Source: Dyella terrae (GTDB lineage Bacteria; Pseudomonadota; Gammaproteobacteria; Xanthomonadales; Rhodanobacteraceae). Taken from it: DNA of 64,000 nt. The stretch covers positions 434,001 to 498,000 of the forward strand of contig NZ_SIZZ01000002.1 in the NCBI RefSeq assembly GCF_004322705.1, written 5' to 3'. A program made the position numbers and the translations under genes. The notes under the pieces were generated by a model. It was given only the letters and a program-made list of their open reading frames with translations. It was not told where the DNA came from and ran no database searches. Positions 17,705 to 26,186 of this stretch are shown one piece after another; within the stretch, counting starts at the first letter, position 1, and each line of letters opens with the position of its first letter.

Positions 17705-18451
17705 ATGCGCATCCCTGCCTTCCTTGCCCTGTCGCTGTTTGTCACCGGCAGCCTGCACGCCCAGGATCTGGCCACCACCTGCCAGGCCAGCAGCAGTTAC
17801 GACCTGACGCTCAAGCCGGATGCGCTGGTCTTCGATCGCCCACAGCCGGCGCCGTTCCACGTCGAGCTGCATGACGGCAACCTGCGCACGGATGGCAACA
17901 CCGTTCGCCTCAATGCCGAAGACCAGGACCGGATGGCGTTGTTCGAGCGTGAATTGCGCGCGCTGGCGCCGCGCGCCCGGACGGTCGCGCAAAACGGTAT
18001 CGATCTCCTTGCCCAGGCCGTTCGCGCCGAGGCGCTGAACCTCGGTTTGTCGGCCCAGACCCGGGCGGATGTCGATCAACGAGTCGCCGCGCGCGTGGTT
18101 GAACTGAAACAGCGCATCGCCAACAGCCAATCGACCCGCGACTGGCAGGGCGACATGGCCGACCAGTATGCGAACCAGATCGCCAGCGACCTGTTGCCGT
18201 TGATCGTCGGCGATCTGGGCCAGCAGGCCATGCAGGCGGCGATGACGGGTGACCTGCAGGCGGCGGCCGACCTTCGCGACAAGGCCGCCGGCCTGGCCAC
18301 CGAACTGCGGCCGCGCCTGGAGCGACGGATGCAGGCCCTGAAGCCCCAGATTCAGGCGTTGTGCCCCTCCATCCAGCGACTGGCGGAGCTGCAACAGGGC
18401 GTGCGCGGGGGCAATGGGCAGCCGCTTAACCTCGTTCAGATCGCCCAATGA
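17705..18451 (+). CDS. DUF2884 (YggN-like) periplasmic protein, paralogue 1
   Basis: 248 residues; GGAG precedes the ATG. Signal peptide to about residue 19 (SLHAQD). The DUF2884 pattern is visible: TCQASSSYDLTLKPDALVF, FHVELHDGNLRTDG, then an acidic DQDRMALFE and a long helical region with a C-terminal CPSIQRLAELQ. One Cys near the start of the mature protein and one near the end can form a disulfide. Function unknown. A paralogue with the same layout is encoded at 24129-24953. Confidence 0.85.
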   Translation: MRIPAFLALSLFVTGSLHAQDLATTCQASSSYDLTLKPDALVFDRPQPAPFHVELHDGNLRTDGNTVRLNAEDQDRMALFERELRALAPRARTVAQNGIDLLAQAVRAEALNLGLSAQTRADVDQRVAARVVELKQRIANSQSTRDWQGDMADQYANQIASDLLPLIVGDLGQQAMQAAMTGDLQAAADLRDKAAGLATELRPRLERRMQALKPQIQALCPSIQRLAELQQGVRGGNGQPLNLVQIAQ

Positions 18452-18579
18452 CAACGGCAGGCAAACGGCGGCTGAGCGCAGGAAATCGCCTGACGGCAAA
18501 TTAATGTTTCGCTAAGTCGCGAGGTCGGACGATAGGCGCCAGCTGAGTAGTTTCTTAGGCCGCCGGGAGGCGGTTGGCC

Positions 18580-19020
18580 GTGTCGCAAGTTAATCGTGGG
18601 CTCTATAACGCCTTGATCCGTCGTGGAATCGATGACCGCGATCTCCATCGGCGTGCGCTGGAACAGGTGCGCGATCCGGCCCTCCAGATGCTGCTGTTCG
18701 AAAATCTGCAAACCCTGGATAGCCTGATCGCCGAGCTTCAGGGCCAGGTCCGTGCTGACGGCGGATATGCTGCGGAGCACGGCACACTGGGCGGCAGCAT
18801 GCGCTTTCTGGCCGCCACGCTTTCGACCCAGTTTGCGACGCACCGCGACAGTGCCTGGGTGCACTGCCTGGCCCGCTACGAATGCGAGTTGCTGCATAGC
18901 TTCGAGCGTCGCCTGGAGCGCGCGCCCGGCGAGCGGAACGGGGTGCTGGCCCGCCACCTGTCGCGCCTTTACGGCATGCACAAGGACATGCATTGTCTGG
19001 CGGGTACCACCCACGGTTGA
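18580..19020 (+). CDS. DUF2383/PA2169-like four-helix protein
   Basis: 146 residues from GTG 18580 with GGGAGG nine bases upstream; a TTG six bases earlier is too close to it. All-helical. The order of elements (YNALIRRGIDDRDLHRRALEQV, then HGTLGGSMRFLAATLS, then HCLARYECELLHSFERRLER; partial quotes) resembles DUF2383/PA2169 four-helix-bundle proteins, which are ferritin-like but of unknown function. This assignment is tentative. The next gene begins 10 nt after the stop, so they form a unit. Confidence 0.65.
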   Translation: MSQVNRGLYNALIRRGIDDRDLHRRALEQVRDPALQMLLFENLQTLDSLIAELQGQVRADGGYAAEHGTLGGSMRFLAATLSTQFATHRDSAWVHCLARYECELLHSFERRLERAPGERNGVLARHLSRLYGMHKDMHCLAGTTHG

Positions 19021-19030
19021 GGAGCGGGAC

Positions 19031-19597
19031 TTGGCTAACGCAAAGGATGTGCTGGATTTCTGGTTCGACCCCGCCAACGAACCGCGCTGGTTCGCTCGCG
19101 ATGACGCTTTCGATGACGCCATCCGCAGTCGCTTCGATGTCACGTTCCTGGTTGCGGCGCGCGGTGAACTCGATGCCTGGGCGGCGACGCCCGAGGGCTG
19201 GCTGGCCCTGCTGATCGTCCTCGACCAGTTCAGTCGAAACCTGTTTCGCAACGATCCGCGCGCTTACGAGCACGACCCCAAAGCCCAGTCGCTCGCCCTC
19301 GCCGGTATCGCGCGGGGCGATGACCAGGCACTGCCGGCGCCATGGCGCGCATTCGCCTACCTGCCGCTGGAACATGCCGAAGACCGAAGGTTGCAGGCGC
19401 ACTGCGTCGCCTTGTTCGGCGACCTATGCCAGCAGGCGCCCGGTGACGCGCGCTTTGCCAACTACCTCGACTATGCACGGCGTCACCATGGGGTGATTGA
19501 GCGGTTCGGCCGCTTCCCGCATCGCAACCAGGTGCTGGGACGGGCAACGACCGCCGACGAGGCCCATTACCTTGCACAGCCCGGCGCCGGATTCTGA
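19031..19597 (+). CDS. DUF924 family protein
   Basis: 188 residues from a TTG at 19031 (GGAGCGGG upstream), giving ANAKDVLDFWFDPANEPRWF, the standard DUF924 beginning. Downstream family blocks: LLIVLDQFSRNLFRNDPRAY, WRAFAYLPLEHAED and a C-terminal FGRFPHRNQVLGRATTADE. DUF924 proteins are TPR-like alpha-helical cytoplasmic proteins of unknown function. The start is decided by the family N-terminus since no ATG is available at the right place. Confidence 0.9.
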   Translation: MANAKDVLDFWFDPANEPRWFARDDAFDDAIRSRFDVTFLVAARGELDAWAATPEGWLALLIVLDQFSRNLFRNDPRAYEHDPKAQSLALAGIARGDDQALPAPWRAFAYLPLEHAEDRRLQAHCVALFGDLCQQAPGDARFANYLDYARRHHGVIERFGRFPHRNQVLGRATTADEAHYLAQPGAGF

Positions 19598-19699
19598 TCA
19601 AAAAAGGCGCCATCGCCTGACGCCTTGAGCGGCGCCTCGCTGATCGATGGCCGTGGGCCATGCGCCTATCGTTGTCGGACCTCACTGGCGGAGTCCGGC

Positions 19700-19972
19700 A
19701 TGCGATATCTGATGATGTTCCTGGCAATGATCTGGGCTGGCGCCAGCTTCGCGAGCGACACCTTGCGCGTGGGAAGTCGCGTGCTGGTGACCGGTGACAG
19801 TTCCGCGCGTGTCGTGGATCTTCTGGGCCAGCCGTCCACAAAGCAAAGGGGGTCGTCCAAACCTGGCCGACGAGCCGGCACCGAACGTTGGCACTACCGC
19901 CGCGGCCAGCGCATCACCACGATCAGCGTCGCCGAAGGGCGGGTCGTCCACATCGACGAACAGCGCCTGTAG
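19700..19972 (+). CDS. DUF2845-like small periplasmic protein
   Basis: 90 residues from ATG 19700 (GGAG upstream). Signal peptide MRYLMMFLAMIWAGASFA. The mature part follows the DUF2845 plan: LRVGSRVLVTGDSSARVVDLLGQP, a basic linker, RWHYRRGQRITTI and VAEGRVVHI. Such proteins look like BamE/SmpA-type beta-strand folds. Function unknown. In-frame sequence upstream of this ATG has no signal character. Confidence 0.75.
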   Translation: MRYLMMFLAMIWAGASFASDTLRVGSRVLVTGDSSARVVDLLGQPSTKQRGSSKPGRRAGTERWHYRRGQRITTISVAEGRVVHIDEQRL

Positions 19973-20035
19973 TCGCCAGGCCCACCTGCGTGCGATAAAC
20001 GTCGCGTTTGCTGCGAGTGTCACGAAGGGAACGCC

Positions 20036-21226
20036 ATGAGCCACGATTCAACGGCCAGTTTGCTGCGCAGTCGCGACGGCGGGCACGGCAAAGTGACGAA
20101 CATCGAGTTGTTCTTCGACCTGGTCTTCGTCTATGCGGTGACGCAGCTCTCGCACACTTTGCTCCATCATCTCGATGCGGGCGGCGCCCTGCGCGTCTTG
20201 CTGCTTTTCCTGTCCGTGTGGTGGGTATGGATCTTCACCGGATGGATTACCAACTGGCTCGATCCCGAGCGCATTGCCGTGCGCATGATGTTGCTGGTGC
20301 TCACCTTCGCCGGCCTCCTGCTGTCGACGTCGTTACCCGAGGCCTTTGCCGAACACGGCATGCTGTTCGCGGGCGCGTACGTGGCCATGCAGGTGGGGCG
20401 CTCCGCGTTCATGATGTGGGCGCTGCGCAAGTCGCCGCGCGCGGCGCAGCTCAACTTCGTGCGCATCACCAGCTGGTTCTGCGTTTCCGGGGTGTTGTGG
20501 CTGATGGGCGGTGCACATGAGGCGTCTCGTTTCGCCTGGTGGATCGCGGCGCTGGCGATCGAGTACATGGGCCCGGCCGCCTACTTCTATGTACCGGGCA
20601 TCGGCCGTTCCAGTACGCGGGAATGGGACGTCGAAGCCAGTCATCTGGCCGAGCGCTGCAGTCTGTTCGTGATCATCGCGCTGGGTGAGTCGATGGTGGT
20701 AACCGGCTCAAGCTTTGCGGAGTCGGCGCGCGATGCGCAGAGCGTGCTTGCCTTCGCCATGGCCTTCCTGGGAAGCGTGGCGATGTGGTGGATCTACTTC
20801 GACCTTGGTGCGGAGCGCAGCAGTCGCGCCTTTACCGCGTCCAGCGATCCCGGCCGCACGGCACGCCTGGCCTACACGTATCTTCACCTGCTGATCGTCG
20901 CCGGCATTGTCGTCACCGCCGTGGGTGACGAACTGGCCCTGACGCATCCGGACGGGCAGGGCATCGCCGCCACGGCCGTGCTGATCGGTGGTCCGGCGAT
21001 GTATCTGCTTGGCTGCGCGCTATTCAAGATGGTAGTCAACCACACCAACTTTCCGTTCTCGCATCTGGCGGGCCTGATCTTGCTGGCGGCACTGATCTTT
21101 CTCGCAGGCCAGCTGAGCAATCTCTGGCTGTCCGCGGCGACAACGCTGGTGCTGGTGATCGCCGCGGCGTGGGAAACGCTCTCATTACGCAAGGTGCGTG
21201 CGTCATTGCACGCGGCGGAACACTAG
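20036..21226 (+). CDS. Low-temperature-requirement protein A (LtrA) family
   Basis: 396 residues; AAGGGA before the ATG. Multi-spanning membrane protein with about 11 segments. The LtrA signature is at the N-terminus: VTNIELFFDLVFVYAVTQLSH; further on are ERCSLFVIIALGESMV and AFLGSVAMWWIYFD, also typical. The name comes from a cold-sensitive Listeria mutant; the molecular function is unknown. Its stop overlaps the convergent PanE-like stop by 4 nt. Confidence 0.92.
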   Translation: MSHDSTASLLRSRDGGHGKVTNIELFFDLVFVYAVTQLSHTLLHHLDAGGALRVLLLFLSVWWVWIFTGWITNWLDPERIAVRMMLLVLTFAGLLLSTSLPEAFAEHGMLFAGAYVAMQVGRSAFMMWALRKSPRAAQLNFVRITSWFCVSGVLWLMGGAHEASRFAWWIAALAIEYMGPAAYFYVPGIGRSSTREWDVEASHLAERCSLFVIIALGESMVVTGSSFAESARDAQSVLAFAMAFLGSVAMWWIYFDLGAERSSRAFTASSDPGRTARLAYTYLHLLIVAGIVVTAVGDELALTHPDGQGIAATAVLIGGPAMYLLGCALFKMVVNHTNFPFSHLAGLILLAALIFLAGQLSNLWLSAATTLVLVIAAAWETLSLRKVRASLHAAEH

Positions 21227-22254
21227 ACGCCTGACGAGTCCGACGAAACCGACGCGTCCATGGCGGCGCGCAGTTGCGCGGCGGTCCACGTGCGTGGCGA
21301 CGCCTCCTGTGCGCGAACCCATTCGATGATCCGCGCGTTCACCGGCGCCTGTCGCCCCAGATCCTGCGCCAGGCGCACGATCGCACCGTGGATGGCGTCG
21401 ACTTCAGTGCGTCGTCCGGCTCGCAGATCCTCCCAGGTCGACGAGCGCGCCAGGGGGTCGATGGCCAGCATGCGTTTAGCCACGCGAGAGTAGAGCGCGT
21501 CGGGCAGTGACAGCACGGCTGGCAGCCAGGCGCTCGGCAGTGGCGTCAGTTTGGCCAGGGGCAAGTGAGCCGCCTTGAAGATGGCGATGGCCTCGCGCTG
21601 AGCGAGGGCCAGGCATCGTCGCCAGTCCCGGTCGGCCAGCTCCTCCCGCAAGGGAAGGTCCGACAAGGCATTGATGGCGTTGTTGAGGTTGAACAATAGC
21701 TTTGCGCGCTGGACGGCGGGCATGTCGTCGCGTTGATCCAGCGGCAGGCCGGCGGATGCAAAGGCGGGCGCCGCGCGCGCCAGCGCCGGATGCGCGTCGG
21801 CCATCAACTGCCCATCGGTGCCCTGGTGAAACACGCCTGGTTCGCGCTGCAAGACGTTGAACGGCACCATCCCGGCCAACACCGTGCAGCGGGGCAGGGC
21901 GGCGCGAAGTACCTGCGCGTTGTCCAGCCCATTCTGGAAACTGATGACCGTGGTGCCGGCGCTCAGTACGGGCGCGAGCTCCGCGCCCACCTGCGCCGTA
22001 TCCGCCGATTTGACCGTCACCAGAACGAGCGGTGCATGGGCATCGTGCGGATCGAGGCCGAGATCGAGCTGGTGCCCGTCCGTGTGTTGCCGGTAGCCGT
22101 GCAGGTCGGTCAGCGTCAGCCCGCGATCGAGCAGCACGTCCGCCATGCGCGGGCGGACGATCAGTCGAACGCGGGCGTGCAGATGCAAACGCCCGCCGAT
22201 ATAGCAGCCGATGCTGCCTGCGCCATAGACGACGATGTCGACCGGAGGCTTCAC
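21223..22254 (-). CDS. 2-dehydropantoate 2-reductase family (PanE/ApbA-like)
   Basis: 343 residues, GTG start that overlaps the stop of the FAD dehydrogenase gene by 4 nt (GTGA). N-terminal NAD(P) fold: VVYGAGSIGCYIGGRL. Middle block TVKSADTAQVGAEL and FQNGLDN; catalytic lysine in RAKLLFNLNNAINAL, as in ketopantoate reductases. It is longer than E. coli PanE (303), with a C-terminal extension. Coupling to an FAD dehydrogenase rather than to pan genes suggests it may act on a different 2-keto acid; this is inference. Confidence 0.85.
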   Translation of the reverse strand: MKPPVDIVVYGAGSIGCYIGGRLHLHARVRLIVRPRMADVLLDRGLTLTDLHGYRQHTDGHQLDLGLDPHDAHAPLVLVTVKSADTAQVGAELAPVLSAGTTVISFQNGLDNAQVLRAALPRCTVLAGMVPFNVLQREPGVFHQGTDGQLMADAHPALARAAPAFASAGLPLDQRDDMPAVQRAKLLFNLNNAINALSDLPLREELADRDWRRCLALAQREAIAIFKAAHLPLAKLTPLPSAWLPAVLSLPDALYSRVAKRMLAIDPLARSSTWEDLRAGRRTEVDAIHGAIVRLAQDLGRQAPVNARIIEWVRAQEASPRTWTAAQLRAAMDASVSSDSSGV

Positions 22255-23909
22255 GTCACGGCCGCAGCCGCCGCGCGTCCGGCTACGCGCCCGGAGAAGA
22301 TGCAGCCACCGAGGAAGCTGCCTTCCAGTGCGCGATAGCCGTGCACACCGCCGCCGCCGAAACCCGATGCCTCGCCCGCTGCGTAAAGCCCCGGCATGAC
22401 CTCGCCGTCCTGCGCGAGCACGCGACCCTGCAAATCCGTTTCGAGTCCGCCGAGTGTCTTGCGCGTCAGGATGTTCAGGCGCACGGCAATGAGCGGTCCG
22501 TTCGCCGGATCGAGCATCTTGTGAGGTTTCGCCACGCGAACGAGCTTGTCACCGCGATAGCGACGCGCGCTGTGGATGGCCATGACCTGCGCATCCTTAG
22601 TGAAGGGGTTGTCGAATTGCAGGTCGCGTGCCTCGATCTCGCGACGAATCTGTGCCACATCGAGAAGGCCGTTTCCGGCCAGCGCATTCATGCCGGCTAC
22701 CAGTTCCTCCAGCGTGTTACGCACGATGAAGTCGCGACCATGCTGCTTGAACGCCTCCACGGGCGCCGGCGCACCCTTGCCAATGGCACGCTTTGCCACC
22801 TGGCGCCAGCTTTTGTTGGTGAGGTCGGGGTTTTGCTCCGAACCGGAAAGCGCGAACTCGCGGCGGATGATCTGCTGGTCGAGGATGAACCAACTGTAGT
22901 CGTGGCCCGTGCCGCGCAGGTATTCCAGCGTGCCCAGCGTGTCGTAGCCGGGCCAGAACGGGCCCGGCAGGCGCTTGCCGGTGGCATCGAACCACATCGA
23001 TGACGGGCCGGGCAGGATGCGAATGGCATGCATCGGCCAAATCGGATTCCAGTTCTCGATGCCTTCGACGTAGTGCCACATGCGGTCACGATTAATGAGG
23101 TTGGCGCCGGCATTTTCCGTGATCCCGAGCATGCGTCCGTCGACGTGCGCCGGCACGCCGCAGATCATGTGCTTGGGCGGTTCGCCCAGGCGGGCCGGCC
23201 AGTTGCGACGCACCAGTTCGTGATTGCCGCCGATGCCACCGGACGCCACGACGACGGCCTGAGCACGAAACTCGAACTCGCCCGTGACGTCGCGCGAACT
23301 GGGTTTGCCGCGTTCCATCCCGTCCGGTGCGAGCACGGCACCGCGTACGCCCACGACGGCGCTCCCTTCGACGAGCAGCTCGTCGACACGGTGGCGGAAG
23401 GCAAAGCTCAGCAAGCCTTTGTCGCGTGCTTCGAGCGCGCGGCGAACGAACGGTTCGATCACGCCCGGGCCGGTACCCCAGGTCACATGGAAACGCGGCA
23501 CCGAATTACCGTGCCCATAAGCGCCGCCACCGCCGCGCTCGGCCCAGCCCACGACCGGAAACCAGCGCATGCCCATGTCATGGAGCCAGCGACGCTTCTC
23601 GCCGGAGGCAAAGTCGACATAGGCCTCCGCCCAGCGGCGCGGCCAGTGGTCTTCGGTGCGGTCGAAGCCGGCCGTACCCATCCAGTCAGTCAGGGCCAGC
23701 GCGTGCGAATCGCGGACACCCATGCGTCGCTGCTCGGGTGAGTCGACGAAGAACAGCCCGCCAAACGACCAGAAGGCCTGGCCACCCAGGCTCTGTTCGG
23801 GCTCCTGGTCCACCACCAGGACACGCTTGCCCGCATCGGCCACTTCCGTGGCCGCCACCAGGCCCGCCAGACCGCCACCCACCACGACTACGTCAAACCC
23901 CTGCACCAT
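22251..23909 (-). CDS. FAD-binding dehydrogenase (fumarate reductase/ketosteroid dehydrogenase-like)
   Basis: 552 residues. N-terminal Rossmann FAD motif VVVVGGGLAGLVAA, then DQEPEQSLGGQAFWSFGG. C-terminal FAD-contact block PGLYAAGEASGFGGGGVHGYRALEGSFLGG. This arrangement matches the 'putative FAD-binding dehydrogenase' group of the FAD_binding_2 family, related to 3-ketosteroid delta-1-dehydrogenases and flavocytochrome c. No haem or signal peptide is present. Translationally coupled to the PanE-like gene. Substrate unknown. Confidence 0.88.
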   Translation of the reverse strand: MVQGFDVVVVGGGLAGLVAATEVADAGKRVLVVDQEPEQSLGGQAFWSFGGLFFVDSPEQRRMGVRDSHALALTDWMGTAGFDRTEDHWPRRWAEAYVDFASGEKRRWLHDMGMRWFPVVGWAERGGGGAYGHGNSVPRFHVTWGTGPGVIEPFVRRALEARDKGLLSFAFRHRVDELLVEGSAVVGVRGAVLAPDGMERGKPSSRDVTGEFEFRAQAVVVASGGIGGNHELVRRNWPARLGEPPKHMICGVPAHVDGRMLGITENAGANLINRDRMWHYVEGIENWNPIWPMHAIRILPGPSSMWFDATGKRLPGPFWPGYDTLGTLEYLRGTGHDYSWFILDQQIIRREFALSGSEQNPDLTNKSWRQVAKRAIGKGAPAPVEAFKQHGRDFIVRNTLEELVAGMNALAGNGLLDVAQIRREIEARDLQFDNPFTKDAQVMAIHSARRYRGDKLVRVAKPHKMLDPANGPLIAVRLNILTRKTLGGLETDLQGRVLAQDGEVMPGLYAAGEASGFGGGGVHGYRALEGSFLGGCIFSGRVAGRAAAAAVT

Positions 23910-24128
23910 GCCACCGTTCCCCCTTCGGTCGATCCGCCGAAATTAGCGGGTCCGTCGCGACGTCGCTATGCGCAACGCGGCATGCCAGCGTTTCAAACGC
24001 TCCGGAGACGCCGTTAGTCACGCATGACCGATGGCAGGGCATGACGGCTGGCCCATGTCCGCCGCGTTGTCAACGCGCATCTTTGCGGCACTGGCCTGGG
24101 GAAAGGCCTGACGACCAGGAGGGATGTC

Positions 24129-24953
24129 ATGCGAATGAAACTTACCGTGTTGGCGCTTGCGGCCGGCCTGAGTTTCGGTGCCACGGCCCAGGCGAAAGAT
24201 GTTCACATCAACGACGGCACCTGCGGCTATACGACCAACTACGACGTGCGCGTCAACAGCAACGGCGTGTTCTTCGACAACAAGGATGCCAAGCCGGCCA
24301 GCGTCTACATGCATGACGGCAAGCTGGTGGTCGACGGCAAGAGCATTGCGGTCACGGACGATGACGCGCAGCGCTTGCGCAACTACGAAAACGGCGTCCG
24401 CCAGATGCTGCCCGAGGTGACCGTCATCGCACGCGAAGGCGTGGATATCGGATTCACTGCCATGCGCACCGTGCTGGCGACCTTCTCGGAAAACGAAGGC
24501 GATCGCCGCAAGTACACGTCCAAGCTCGAGGCCAGCCGCAACAAGGCACTGACGGAGATCGACAACACGCTTGCCAAGGGCGTGTGGAATCGCGAGTCCT
24601 TTGGTGATGCCATGGGCGAAGCCATGGGTTCGACGATCGCCGATCTCGCCAGCACCGTGGCGGCCAACGCCGTCGCTGCCGCGCTGACCGGCGACCAAAG
24701 CAAGGTGGCAGCGCTGGAAGCGCGCGCCAACAGCCTGGACAAGTCGGTCAACAAGGAGATCGAGGCGCGTGCCGACAAGCTCAGTGTCCGTGCCGACGCG
24801 CTCTGCCCGCGAATTGAAGCGATGGCGCAGACGCAGCAGCAATTTCAGTTCCGCCTTTCCGATGGTTCGAGGCTGCAGCTGATCACGTACAACAAGGACA
24901 ACGACTATCGCCATTCCACGGAAGGAAAGCCTGCGAAGGTGGCCTCTCGCTAA
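24129..24953 (+). CDS. DUF2884 (YggN-like) periplasmic protein, paralogue 2
   Basis: 274 residues; AGGAGGG before the ATG. Signal peptide to about residue 22 (ATAQAKD). Matches DUF2884: GTCGYTTNYDVRVNSNGVFF, SVYMHDGKLVVDGKSIAV, DDAQRLRNYENGVRQMLPE and a late LCPRIEAMAQTQQQFQF. Compared with paralogue 1 (17705-18451) the mature parts share the Cys positions and the 'HDGxLxxDG' turn. Followed by a clear terminator, so it is monocistronic. Confidence 0.85.
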   Translation: MRMKLTVLALAAGLSFGATAQAKDVHINDGTCGYTTNYDVRVNSNGVFFDNKDAKPASVYMHDGKLVVDGKSIAVTDDDAQRLRNYENGVRQMLPEVTVIAREGVDIGFTAMRTVLATFSENEGDRRKYTSKLEASRNKALTEIDNTLAKGVWNRESFGDAMGEAMGSTIADLASTVAANAVAAALTGDQSKVAALEARANSLDKSVNKEIEARADKLSVRADALCPRIEAMAQTQQQFQFRLSDGSRLQLITYNKDNDYRHSTEGKPAKVASR

Positions 24954-25020
24954 CCCCAGTTCGAGCCTGCACGGGGCTCTTGCCGGGACGCACCCTACTC
25001 TCCCTCAGTCGCGTCCCGCC

Positions 25021-25053
25021 GCCGCGCCCCCTTCCCCCGGGCGCGGCATTTTT
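25021..25053 (+). terminator. Intrinsic terminator
   Basis: Stem GCCGCGCCC/GGGCGCGGC (25021-25029 with 25039-25047), 9-nt loop, followed by ATTTTTA. Ends the DUF2884 paralogue 2 transcript. Confidence 0.88.
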
Positions 25054-25169
25054 ATGGGGGATGGGAAAGCGGTGAAGGGGCAACGGTAAGAGCGTAAGGC
25101 CGCGTTTTCATGTGGCGTCTCATTTGGGCTTGGTAAGCTTCGATAAGATTTTTTATCGGGTACGGGCTC

Positions 25170-26006
25170 ATGCATGACTTTCTTGTGCGGCTGCATTTTT
25201 CCGAGGCTGGCATCCAGCTGATCTTCAATATTCTCGGTGCGCTGGCGATTCTGGTGATCGGGATGTGGCTGGCGGCGCGGCTGGCGAACGTTGCCATGCG
25301 TGCCATGCAGCGGGCGAACATTGATTCGACATTGAGTGGTTTTCTGCGCAATGCGATCAATGGCGTATTGATCGTGTTGCTGGTGGTGATGGCGCTGCAG
25401 CAACTGGGCGTGCCGTCGGCGCCATTGATCGCGGCGCTCAGTACGGCGGGCCTGGCGATCGGCCTGGCGTTGCAGGGTTCGTTGAGCAATCTTGCCTGGG
25501 GCGTGCTGCTGATCGTGTTCCGTCCGTTCAAGGTCGGTGACTTCATCACTGCCGCGGGTGTCGACGGCACGGTCGAAGGCATCAACCTCATGCACACGCT
25601 GCTGGTGCTCCCCGACAACCGCGAAGCCATCGTGCCCAACGGCAAGATCGGGGCGGACGCCATCGTCAATTTCAATCGTCGCGGCGTGCGGCGCTTCGAA
25701 GTGAAGCTGGGCATCGCCTACAAGGACGACGTGGGCAAGGCCATGGCCACGGTGCAGGCGCTTTTTGCCGCCGATGCGCGCATCCTGCGCACGCCGGCGC
25801 CGGGTATCTGGACTGAAAGCCTGGGCGTGGGGGCAGTGAACCTGGTCATCCGGGCCTACACGAAGATCGACGACTTGTGGCCTGCCCAGACCGACCTTCT
25901 GCGTGCGATCAAGGAGCGCTTCGAGGCCGACGGGATCAGCATTCCGGTCCCTCAGCGGGAGCTGACGGTGGTGCAGGGCGCGCCGCTGGTGCCGCCGCAA
26001 GCCTGA
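25170..26006 (+). CDS. MscS-type small-conductance mechanosensitive channel
   Basis: 278 residues, close to E. coli MscS (286). Three membrane segments at about 18-40, 60-85 and 90-110. The pore helix TM3 region reads APLIAALSTAGLAIGLALQGSLSNLAWGVLL (quoted in halves as family pattern: AGLAIGLALQGSL and SNLAWGVLL). The beta domain begins FRPFKVGDFITAAGVDGTVE and NLMHTLLVLPDNREAIVPNG. It releases solutes on osmotic downshock. A short palindrome CGATAA...TTATCG lies directly before the start codon (25142-25158). Confidence 0.93.
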   Translation: MHDFLVRLHFSEAGIQLIFNILGALAILVIGMWLAARLANVAMRAMQRANIDSTLSGFLRNAINGVLIVLLVVMALQQLGVPSAPLIAALSTAGLAIGLALQGSLSNLAWGVLLIVFRPFKVGDFITAAGVDGTVEGINLMHTLLVLPDNREAIVPNGKIGADAIVNFNRRGVRRFEVKLGIAYKDDVGKAMATVQALFAADARILRTPAPGIWTESLGVGAVNLVIRAYTKIDDLWPAQTDLLRAIKERFEADGISIPVPQRELTVVQGAPLVPPQA

Positions 26007-26186
26007 CCTTCGTCGAGCCGGGCGATACCACTTCGCGCATTGGTCTGTTTTTTGGTCAGCATACGTGGGCGCATGGTGCCTTTGAGGCCTCCAAACTGGT
26101 ACGGAACTGGCACGTCTTCGCTATGATTGGGCTCTTGCGCCTTGCCGTCCCCGGGCAAGCGCCACATGCCATCCGCAGGAGACATC

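Noticed and set aside
25056-25100. Possible fourth copy of the palindromic repeat (GGTGAAGGGGCAACGGTAAGAGCG region)
   Set aside because: Only one degenerate half-arm matches, without the opposing arm; could be chance or a decayed relic.
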